64,000 bases of DNA from positions 218,624,290 through 218,688,289 of the forward strand of contig CM073885.1 of NCBI GenBank assembly GCA_037176705.1, read 5' to 3'. Positions 36,701-48,700 of the stretch are shown in pieces. The notes beneath the pieces are model-generated. The model was not told the origin of the DNA. It did no database searches and worked only from the letters and a program-made list of their open reading frames with translations. The DNA is from Molossus alvarezi. Lineage: Eukaryota > Chordata > Mammalia > Chiroptera > Molossidae. A program made the position numbers and the translations under genes. Each line of letters begins with the position of its first letter. The first letter of the stretch is position 1.

Positions 36701-39700
36701 GATCGCCCTTCAGGTCATCTTTCAGTTCCTACAATAAAAAACCCAAAAAGATAAGCGACATACTCTTCCTTTTTTTTTTTCTTGAAGTCACCTAGTGAGA
36801 TGAACATATGTAACAATACAGAGGAAAACATGCCCATCCACAGGGAATAAATGGACGTAGTGAAAATATTTCTATGGATAGTAATCAGCACTGTATGATT
36901 GCTTCCAGAATGTTCTTCTATTCTTATAGAAGGTTTTCTGAAGAAAAGCCAGTGGAGAGAGGTCCCATGAGTGCCACAAATAGGAACTGTGTATTCAAAT
37001 GTCCTTGATACTTTCCTAGGTCCTTGATACTCTCAATGCTTGGATAGGGGTGAGGAAAGAGGAAGAGGAGGAGAAACCCTATAATTCACACCCAGCCTCA
37101 CTGGTAGAAGTTCTCGTCCCGTTTTGCTTCTCAGTGACTGCCAAAGAGCTTCAAAGGGAAGTGGGAAGGGAAGACAGTGGTTGGTCATTTGCCTCTCGTA
37201 AGAGTATAGAACTAGGAAGCATCAAAAGCAGTTTCTGGTAACAGCAGCAGGGGAAACCCTAAAGGTGGCAATGAGGCAGACATTATTTGTTGGTAGAGTC
37301 CTCTAATGCTGTTCCCACACATTCCATAAGCATGGTCCATCACCCCTGCCGGAAGGCAAGCAACATGGTTTCTATTTCCAATATTCAGAGAAGTGTTATT
37401 GAATATTTTTCCTGCTCTTGATTATTTTCAGCTCTGAAATAGAGGCTGGCAGCTTCCCAGACAGCTATAACAATGTGGATACAGACCAATGTCTACCATG
37501 CCACTGGGGCCAGGGGGCGGGGCCTGCTTCTGCATATAAATTATATGCATATAGATGGGATGGAGCCAAGTGTCACTAGCTCTGCTTTAATTGCCACAGG
37601 ATGTTTCCTCTCTAAATGCTAAATTCCACCACCATCTGTCCTCATCCCATGACTTCCCAACAGAATCTACTTCACATGCTCTCATTCTATCCTTCTGTGA
37701 GAAATGGTTGTTACCCTTCACCGCCATCCTTCCTCTGTATTTTGCAAATGCTGAAAGGCCAATTGATCATTCATGTTCCCTATTCATGAGTGTGTTGCTT
37801 TGCCTAGAAGCTTGGCAATTCATTTAATTCAACAAATGTTGACTGGGATCCTGTTCTGTGCTAGGCATTTAGAGGTCAGTTAGACATTTCCCAGCCAGTG
37901 TGGCTCAGTGGTTGAGTGGCAACACATGCACCAAGAGGTCACTGGTTCTATTCCTGGTCAGGGCACATACCCAGGTTGTGGGCCTGATCCCCAGTGGGGG
38001 GCATGCAGGAGGTGGCCAATCCATGTTCTCTCTCATCGATGTTTCTATCTCTCTCTCCCTCTCTCTCTAAAATCAATAAAGAAAATAAATAAAGTTCAGT
38101 TAGACACAATCTTTACTGCTAGGACATTATGCTCTAATAAAAAAAAAAAGAAATACTAAAAAATAAAATTTCAATATAATATGTTAAGTATCTGATAAAG
38201 TGTGCAGGTCAACTATCTGAGAAGGTGTCTCAGTGCAGTCTGGGGGCTTGGAGAACCCTTTCAGGAGGTGATGTCTGAGCTGCCTTTGCATGGCCACGAC
38301 ACTCCCAATTCTCACCTGGCCCAGTAGCCTGACTGGTCTCTGTTACCATTCCCCCCCAACCCCCACACATACAGTTCATTAGCCATGACAGCTAAAATAA
38401 TCGTTTAAAGCGATAAGTTAGATCATATTATTCCCTTGCTTACAAACCCCCAGTGGTTCTCCATTGTTCTTAGAATAAAATCTAAACTCCGTACCAAGAC
38501 CCCCAAGGCCCAGCATTTTCTAAATGTCTCTCCAACCTCATCTCCTCTCCCTTTGACTTTCTGTACTGTTGTTATATTGAAACTCTTCCTGTTTCTTAAA
38601 TGTTCCCACTTTGACCTTGCCTCAGGGATTTTGCACTTACTGTACCTTTTGCCTGAAATGCTCATCTCCCCAGATCAAGCAGAGCAGAATCCTCGGTATT
38701 TAGTCTTAGTTGAGGGTAAGGTAAAACCCCTCTCTGACATTTCTTCATACTCCATCTAAAGGGGCCATCTGCCGGTCATTCTCTATCATTCATCCCATTT
38801 TAGTTCTTTCATAGCACTCACCAATATCTGAATTAATTTTATTTACTCACTTATCATTTTTCTAATAGAATGTTAGCTCTACGAAAGAAGACAGGATCTG
38901 CTTTTAACACAGTGAATCTCCAATGTCAATATCTTCTGACTCAGGGTAGTACCCAAGTCCTGAGTAGTTTATTATTGAACAAATAAAGCACGTGAAGAAA
39001 AAGACACAAATGTTCTTGTATAGTTCTTAATACAGTTTCTTCTACTTAGTAAGCTTTCATTTGCTGAATGAATTAAACCTATAATTACATACACATGTTA
39101 AAGCTGAAAGAGAAATGAAAGCTCATGTAAGCCAGGATTTACCAGGGAATTGGTCAGATGATTCTTTGTTGGGGGAGGCGCTTTCTAGTGCATTGTAGGA
39201 TGTTTAGCAGCATCCCTGACCTGTACCCAACAGACGCCAGAAACATCCCTCTCTCCCACCAGTGTGAAAATCAAAGTGTCTGGAGATACTGCCAAATATT
39301 CCCCGGAGAGCACAATCATTCCCAGTTTGGAGCCACCCATCTAGGGCAACCTTCCTTACTCACCAGGGGAAGGAACTGAGGCCCAGAAAGATGACATGCC
39401 CAAGGCTACTCAGCCAGGTAAGGGCAAAACCAGGACTCGTGTTCCAGGCTGTTGACTGGATACAGGGGGGTACTTTCTCTACACTCGCTTCAAACAAAAG
39501 ACCTGATAATACCATGGGACATCCCTGGTCCATTAGTGATTAGCTCTTTACTGCCTGTGTTCATCTGTACCTTTCAGTACGCTGCTTGATACTCCTTAAC
39601 GATCAGCTGCCGCTGTGCGTGTGACCTCTCAGTCAGAATGCCAATGAGCGTTTTCTCGTCAGTCCCTAAAAAAAACGAAAATAATTTTACTCACCCTCAA

Positions 39701-42700
39701 CCCAAAGATGTTTAATATGTGTCATGAACAAGAGAAAAATGATTAATGGTCTGAAACAAATGTAGACAGGAATACATTTTATTTTTTAATTTCCAGGTTA
39801 TTACCAGGTTGAAATTTTTATTGCTTTGTTTGCTTGCTTTTTGGAAAAGGAAATGAACTTTGTCAGGATAGCTTTGGGGGAAGAAAACAGGCACTGCCTA
39901 GACATTCCTCTGACAGGCAGCAGCACAAGGAACACACTGCTTTTGGACCAGGTGTTCTCACCTGTATGAGGTTCAGTTACTATCTTGTTACCTTTTCTCT
40001 TTATCTCCATACTTGATATCAAAATCTTCCTTCCTCAAAAAAAAAAAAAAAAAAAAAAGGAACTGACATTTTTTGAGAACCTACCATGTGCTAAGGACCT
40101 TTTAATTATTGTCATATTTAATATCACAGGGGTATGATTCATTGTCCTAAAGGTGAAGACACTAACATTTAGAAAATTTACTCACTTGCCAAAGTCATCC
40201 AGCTTTTAAGTGGTGGAGCAGGAATTTGAACCCAAATCTCTAACTGCAACACATACTCTCTCTGCTCCATACCTTTCTCAGGCATTTCACACCTATATAT
40301 TAACCACCCGAGTAAAGAATAACATGTAGCCAGGGCTGATGCTGGCCTGCCCAAGAAAGACCTCAAGATCACTAGTTTCTTGAAATTTATAATAGTAAGA
40401 TAATGTAGGAGTCATGTTAGCCTTCTTAGAAGCAGAGGAATACGCCTGGGTAGGGGAGCCAGGAGCTAACCAGCACGCGTTGGGCCTGCATGACTGGAAG
40501 GGTATGAAGATCATTTGGAATGCTAGGCTCGACTTCTCTGTTGAGATGACCCCCACATACCTTGGCTATACACGCCCTTGGCAATCAATGGTACATACTC
40601 TACATCACTGATGGGACAAAAGAAACTATGTACTGAGTTAGCTACTAAACCTCCCAGTGCAAGATGCTGCCCCGCTGTCTCTGTGGTCTTGTCTTCTATA
40701 CAGTTAAGACAACATACACTTACATTCGAGCCTAGTTGTGTCCTGTGAGAATGATGATTAACTTGACCTGTAACGGCATCTGTGTTTCTGGATGACGAGA
40801 CACTTCCAACTGCACAGATATCTCAAACTCAGGCTGAGTTTGTTCTATATCCTCTCTAACTGTTCCTTCATGCTGTTTCCTCGTCAATAACACACTATAG
40901 ATTTAGTTTCCAACCAAAAATCCTGGGACTCACCCTACATTCATTTCTCCTCTTTCCTTCCTACACTGTAGCAATCATCTGCATCTCTTGAATTTGTCCT
41001 CTCTTCTGCCACTGTGTGCTCACCATATATTACCTAGAAACTTCAACATCCTCCTAACTTACCCCCTTATAGTTCATACTCTATATTACTGCCTCACTAA
41101 ATATTTTAAATATGCATCTGATCATATTGATCTCTTGGTGGAAATCATAACGACTTTCTGTAACCTTCAGGATGAAGGTTATGCCCCTTCACTAGTACAC
41201 CACGTCCTTGGGATCTAGCGCAGATGTTTTATGGAGCCTGCTTTAGCATATACAGGAAGACCTGGCTACCACTCATGGGTCCTGATTTAATGTCATGAGA
41301 GGCTGACATGTACCATGAATCTGTTGCTTGTGGGAGAATTCTGGTACAGCAGGAACCTGAACCCAAACCTCTGACTCCAAGACATGTCCATTCCTCTCTG
41401 GTCTAGACCTCTCTCAGGCATTTCAGGCCCATATACTTGCAATAAAATTTACTACACCCAATGTCAGAGGAAAACCGCAGAACGAAAGAAGGTATTTCCA
41501 TGGCCTGTAATGTTTAAACGTTTAATATCCGGTATTTACTTTAAAACTCAATCATGAAGAGGACAATCCAATTAAAAATGGACAAAAGATACGAAGAAGT
41601 CAATCATGGAAGAAGCAAATAAACAAGAAATGATGCTTCACCGACTCAGTCGTGAGGATGTGGAGGGGAGAGGAAACACACACACGTGCAGAATGAGGTA
41701 CAATTTCAATCAATTAGAAAAACTGAATAGTATTGATGAGAATGTGGAACAAGAGGAAATCTCATGTATTCCTGTTAGGAATGCTAATTTGTATATTCAT
41801 TTCAGAGAGCAGTTTGGCAAAAATTTTAATTTGAAGATAAACACATTCAACCTAGAAATTCCAACTGTTTTATTCTAGAGAAATGCTAGCAAGTGTGCAC
41901 CCGAGACATAAGCAGGAATATTAAACACAGTATTTTTATATCATAGTAGAAAAGAATTGTAGGCAACTTCAACATTCCATCAATATTCCCATCTTGCGAT
42001 GCCGTAATTCAATTGGCTGCTATGCAGTTAAAATTAATGAACTAGAGCTACACATATCAACGTGGATAAATCTCAAAAACATAACGTTCAGGGATAAAAG
42101 TTGCAGAAGAATGTATACAGCATGATTTCAATTTATACTGTTTGAGACCGTGCAAAACAAGATGTACATACACAGGTAGCTACGACATGACACGTTTCAT
42201 GGGAATAAACTCTAACTTAGGATAGTGTTTATTTCTAGGGAATGAGATCCTGGAAGAATTGGCAGGAACTGTGTCTGTGATGGTTTATAATAATGATGAT
42301 TACTACTGTTGTTGGTAGCCATGATGGTGATGGTAGTGTTTAATATTAAGAAAATATGGCAGTCCGGCCGGTGTGGCTCAGTGGTTGAGCATCAACCCAG
42401 GCACCAAGAGGTCGCCAGTTTGATTCCTGGTCAGGGCACATGCCCAGGTTGTGGGCCTGATGCCCAGAGGGGTGCGTGCAGGAGGCGGCCAATCGACGTT
42501 CTCTCTCATCGATGTTTCCATCTCTCTCTCCCTCTCCCTTCCTCTCTCTCTAAAATCAATAAAGGAAAAGGAGAAAAAAAAAGAAAATATGGCAAATTTT
42601 AAGATGTAATAAAACTGGGTTCCCTATACTTTTCCTTATTGTTTCATAATTTTAAGTCCCTTAACAATTTTTCTACTTGAGTAAGCCAACTTGGGCAAAC

Positions 42701-45700
42701 TAAACCATTTCACGTTTAGACTGTAAAATATAATTTAATTTGCTTCAACATTAAGAAAGGAATTATAAAGCATTGCTCACCAATTCCCCGGATTGCCTTA
42801 CGAATCACTTCGGCATCCACTGACGGGCTAAAGCCTGGGTAATCGCGCACTGTCCCTCGGTGTCCCACCTGGAAGGAATTTTTTAAAAATGTATCTTTAT
42901 TGTTGAATGTATTACAGATGCCCTTCCTTTCCCCTATTGACCCCCTCCTCCCCATTCCTGTTCCCCTGCCCCTTCACAGTACTGTTGTCTGTGTCCACTG
43001 GTTATGCATAAAGGTTCTTTGGTTATCTCTTTCCACCCCCCCTCCTTCCTTTTGAGGTTCCTCAGTCTAACAACCAGTTTATATTTCTTAATCCTTTCAT
43101 GGAAGAAAATACCTTTAAGTCCCACTAGTTCAAAATGACATTTTTGTTTATAGTACATATGCAGATTCCCATATATATTGGCAACATAACAAACGCAGAA
43201 TTTGCACACCTTCCTACCCCTTCAGGAGTGGTTCGAGAGAGACACTGGCAATATAACACCTGCCACACAGTATTAGGAGGCCTCTCCTTTTTTCCCCTCT
43301 TGGGTAACCAATTAGAAATATACATTGTATTAATGCTGGTAACTCTGAAGAATGCTCGCTTCAAAGTGGCATCTGCATGAAAGCAAAGAGAAAGCGGAGA
43401 TTTCCTACATCCGCTTTGTTGTCAAGTGGGAATTCCAAGCTCTTCACTGCGTCTCACGCAGAAGTAACTGGCTTGCAGACTTCGAGATGTTTTAGTGAAT
43501 GTTGCCCACTGTCCCTGGGGAATCCTGCACTAAAGGACCCATAAATGAAAACCTCACTGGGACGGCCGGTTGTTAAGCTTTGTTTAACGGATGTGTAGTT
43601 GTGGCTGAAAAATTCCCGTCCGAAAGCCACACTGACAGAGACTTCAGGACGGGCATGGACATGAAAACTCACGATGCCAATTTTAAATACATAAATTAGG
43701 AACACGTCAGCACGCTGGGAAAGACCATCCTACAGAAAGAATAAAATGCCTTGAAACTGCTTGAGAGACTGTAGAACAGCCACAAGCCATTGAGAACAAT
43801 CCAAGTAAACAGGTGCTTAAATGGCACTTTCTACCTCTTTGAACAGAAACCTATCTTTACAGTAACAATAGGTTTTTCTGAGCTGGTGTTCCTACCCTGT
43901 TACTGAGTAATAGTGGCTCTGTTATTCTGTGTTAATATGGCTTCGTTTAGACTCTCCTGAAGTGTTTAATATTTTCATGGAAAGACATTATCTTGTCACA
44001 TTAAAACGATGGAAAATTAATGTTTTGGCACTATAACGTGACAGTCTGTTGATTTAATAGATTAGATTAAATAATTTGTTTCAATACAATCAAACATCAA
44101 TCTTACGAATCCAAAATCAAGAGTTTTGATTCTAAAGAAGTGATTAGAACAGAAGTAATTGGGTCGGAAACTAGAGGTGAAGGTGCCTGATCTAAGGGAA
44201 TGATAAGAAAGCAGTCACCTCAACATAACCGCTGGAGAATTCTTTCTCCAGGGCCTAATGAATATTTTATGGATTCACAGAGCCAACTGACTTCATTTTA
44301 ATTCTATCTGTCTATGAACTCTTGTGTGTGTGTCCACCCTGCACGTGTGGCATTTTAGAGGGAGCACCACGGTGTCGCGGCATGTGAGAGCCTCGCGCCT
44401 ACGAACGTTACCTATAACCCGCACCGCTGTCCTGACGGATGAGTAGGGACACGTTCCACATACAAGACCCTGAGATTTAAGAAGGTTGGAGAATTTGCTC
44501 AAGTCCACGTGACCACCAGAACAGCAGCATCTGGACTTGAATTCGGTCATGACCATTGCAGCCCATTCCTAGTCTTCCTTGAAATCTGGCCTCTGGATCA
44601 CCTGCAGAGCTTCTTCAAAGTGCATCTGACCAGCCCCATCAGCCACACGGAGTCAAACTCCTCAGAACCGAGGTGTTCAGGTAGACATTACACATTTAGG
44701 AAGCTCCCCAGCTGACTCTGTGCCACGCATGCCGACATGGTTGCTTCCGAATACAAAAAGGCAAAACTGTGGTCCGATTCGAATTATTTCGTGAATTGTG
44801 AAAACGCAGGGCTTCCAGTCCAGCCATGACCTCTCCACTGCCCCGTACGACCTACACATCGAAATATGCTAAAAATCTGATGTGCAAAATTAGAGAAGAA
44901 AGAAATTCTCAATCTGTTATGCAACTTGATACCTAGTAAGAATTAAGTGGGAAGAAACTTCTTGTTTAATTAAAAAAACAAAACAAACAAAACACCCCCC
45001 CACACACACACACACCAGACTAGAAAAATGGCACAGGCATTCTGAAGGAGACTCTTGGTGGTTTCAAACTGCTTCAGTTATTTAAAGAGCAGTGTTGTTT
45101 ATTTGATGGACTCAGTTGCCCAGAACATTCCAAAATATTTACGTGACTTACGAAAAAAAATCTTATAGTAAAAGAAATAGAATCTTTTTTTTTTTTAACT
45201 TTTTTTTTATCCTCACCCGAGGACACTCTTCGATATTTTGTTCAGATAGAGTGGGAGGAAGGGAGAGAGAGAGAGAGAAACATCGATGTGAAAGGGACAC
45301 ATCGAGTGGTCGCCACCCACACGACCCAACCAGGGCCGGGGACAAACTGCAACCGAGGTACGTGCCCTTAGCGGGAACCGAACTGGGGTCTCTCCGGACC
45401 GCAGGCCGACGCTCTAACCGCTGAGCCAAACCGGCCAGGGCAAGAAATAGAATCTTTTAAACTAATATGCCAAGCAGTGAACAAAGTGCTTTATAGACAA
45501 CTTATTTAACATTACAATGGCCTTAACAATGGGGGAATTGCATATTTCCATTATAAAATGAAAGAAACTGGACCTTGGAGAAATAACTTGCTTAACATAA
45601 CTCTGCTACTAAGGACAGCCCTGGAATTTGAACCCACCTCCTTGTGCTCTACACCGCGTCACAAAGCCCCACAGGAGTCCACAGACTGGTTCTCAAAGTG

Positions 45701-48700
45701 TGGTTCCGGGATCAGTAAGTGGTGTCAGCACCACATCACCCGGGAACTTTTTAGCAGTGCAAACTTCAGACCCCACCCCAGTCTCAGAAATCAACAGCTG
45801 TGGGGCTAAGACTCAGGATTTGTGATTTGAACTGATCTCGCCCCCACCCCCATCCCCACCCCCAGATGATTCTAATACATGCTAAAGTTTAAAAACCGCT
45901 CTATTTAGTCTCAGAGGCCCAGGAAACCAAAGCAAAAAAGAGCAAACAAGTCCTAGATTCCTTAGATTCTTTTATGGGTGTGGAGGAATTTGATGATGAG
46001 CTCATTGCTTCAGGAATGTTGGCACTTTTGCTGCCAAACAGAATGTGCCTGCGTGCTTCATTGCAGGCTGCAGTCCTTCACGCTTATGTTACTGACCACG
46101 ATTTGCCTTAGTTTACTTCTACGAATTCTACTACCCTCACAAAGCGTCAGTGCTAGAGTAGGACATTGCATGAATACTTGTCAAAGTCTTTCTTTTTTTA
46201 AAATATCATGTTTAACCAGATTCCCATCCACATCCCTTAACATACTTAGTTGCTTTTTTTTTTTTTTCTCAAACTTAACCTTCAGATGCCCCCAAAGGAA
46301 AAATGAACCTGAAACTAGTTGGAAAAGAAATTAAAGCAGCAATGTGTAAATAAAGGGGGAACTAGCAGGAGCTCTTGACATCAATGACAACTGCTGCTAC
46401 TTACTTGAGCCAAGTACTGTGCTAACCATGTATGTTTCCAGCCTTAGCTCATTCAATCCTCACACCAAACCTGTAAAGCAGATACAATCAATTCTATTCA
46501 CAGATGAGAATAAAACTGATGAGAAAGTAACTTGCCCAAGGTCACAGCCAGCAACTGATCAGTCTCAGCAATCTTTGCTGCTAATTACTAGGCTAGGCTG
46601 CATCTTATTTGAACCGCTGTCTTCATGCCAATATAATTTTCCCTGATCTTCTAACACTGTCCTTTGGAGTCAGATATAGCACAGGAGGCGTTGAAGCCAT
46701 TGATGTGGCCAAGCTGGGCCTGGGTCTGTTACAGCCCCTGAGAGAGGCCAGTCTGTTCTTGACTCATGAAAACCAATCAGACCTATTTCTTCCTGCAAAG
46801 TGCGCCGGGTTTGCAAAAAGTTAAACATTACCATTTAGAAGAATGAGTGAAAGGGGAAAACACAAGATGCCCAGACTGCTGACAAGAAACATATGTAAAG
46901 CCTGATGCTCCAGAGCAAGGAGAGCAAGGTGAGGCAGAGCTGAATCACTCCTCTCTTTATAAAGCCCTGTAAAGGTCACATCCCAAAGTTAAGCTTTCCA
47001 GTCAATGCCTCACGTAAGCCTCTAGGACTCAGGAACTCTCCAAGAGCCACAGAGAAATGACCATTCCTTGCTCAGTGTCAAAACAGTCTGGTGATGAGGT
47101 TTATGATAAAAGAAAAAAAATGGAGTAGACTGAAAAAAATAAAGCAATCAAAACTTGGAAAATGTAAGACCTCTCTTTCAATTTTTCAAGTAAAAGGTGA
47201 TTTCTAAAACCAAAGAACGTTTATCATGAAAGGCCCTGAAATGAAATAGGGTCAAGCTGTTATTGGAGAATTGCATGGACTGCCCTTTTCCGTTGCTAGT
47301 GAGAGTGGGGTTCTTGGGGTGCCACTGGAACAAGCATTTCTGGAGGCCCCCACAGGAGGATGAGATGTGGTATAAAGCTTTATTTGCATGGAATTACATC
47401 CCTGGGTTTGCAAAGTCCCATTTCCTTTAAACCAATCCTGGAAGAGGTGTAGCTGGGGATTCAGCAGAGCTAGAAGCAAGGCCAGTGTCCGAAGTTTACT
47501 TTCACGGTGGAGCTGGGTCTGGTGTAGCACCAGGCTAGTCACAGCCCATCAGTCCATTGTGTGGGGGTCCACATGGCTGTGGGGCACATGGGTGAGCACA
47601 GAGCGTGAGAGCCCCACAAGCCAGGAGTCAGGTTTGAGCAGCAAGAGAGCCCCAAAGAGAGGGAGCTCCTTTGTTCGGGAGCTTAAACATCAGGTCTTCC
47701 CTGGCTTGCAGCGGCAACGCCTATTCTGGCCAATGACCTGTTTTCAGGTGTGACTGACAGGCAAGTATCTTCCCCGTCACCCAGACTTCACTAGGCATGC
47801 GTCTATCTGGCCTTCCCTTAGCTCCTTTCCTGTTAATTAGTAACTGGGCTAATTACAAGGATATCAAAGTGAGGCAGGTGTTATAGGTTGAACTGTGTCC
47901 CCCCAAAAGTGATATGTTGGAACCCTAATCCGCAGGACTTCAGAATGTGGACCATCTGGATATCAGGTCATTGGTGACGTAATTAGTTAAGATGAGGTTA
48001 TTCCAGAGCAGGAGGCGCCCCTAATCTAACGTAACTGGTACCCTTAAAGGACAGCCATGTGAAGACAGATACATACATGGAGAATGGGGTGTGATGATGA
48101 AGGAATGAAGCCAAAGATTGGAGTTGTACCAAGGAACACCAAAAATGGCCAGCAAACCACCAGAAGCCAGGAAGACTTCATGAAGGACTCCCCTGTGGGT
48201 TTCAGAGGGAGCACGGCCCCACCAACAATATGATGCTGGACTTTCAGCCTCCAGAACCGTGAGTGACACTTGCTTCCAAGGGGCTAGGTTTCTGCTTACT
48301 GAATCGGGTTTCATGGCAAACACAGCAGGAGCTGCGTGTCTGTCTCCGTCCTCCTAACGCATCGTGTTTGTCATCGGCTCCAGCCCAATGCTCTCCTGTC
48401 ACCTGCCGCGCTTCTAAATTTCTGTGGTTTAAGCTCCTCCTGTTTGACAGCCCAGGAAACCAATACAGAGAAAAGGAATGCGAAGCAGAAGGCCCTGCAA
48501 GCAAATGCCAGGAGCCCACCTTCTTCCACAGGCTGGCGGGGGTCACTGCTAACAGCGGGCCCCCCACCACGGCAGGCACCCTGTCCACCCAGGGCAGCAG
48601 AGAAGCAGGGGGTGGCGGAGAGAGGGGCAGCCTCTGGGGTGCCCCATAGAAGGGAGGCTGACTGGGAGGCTTTGCTATGTTAGCCATGCCTGAGAGGTCC

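Noticed and set aside
37508..37522. GC box (gggggcggggcc) as an alternative promoter
   Set aside because: It is a single motif in intron 4 without CpG enrichment or a downstream donor.
39574..39576. TGA read as selenocysteine or programmed readthrough
   Set aside because: Annexins are not selenoproteins, the ancestral residue is glycine, and the following bases (AAG) do not form a known readthrough context.
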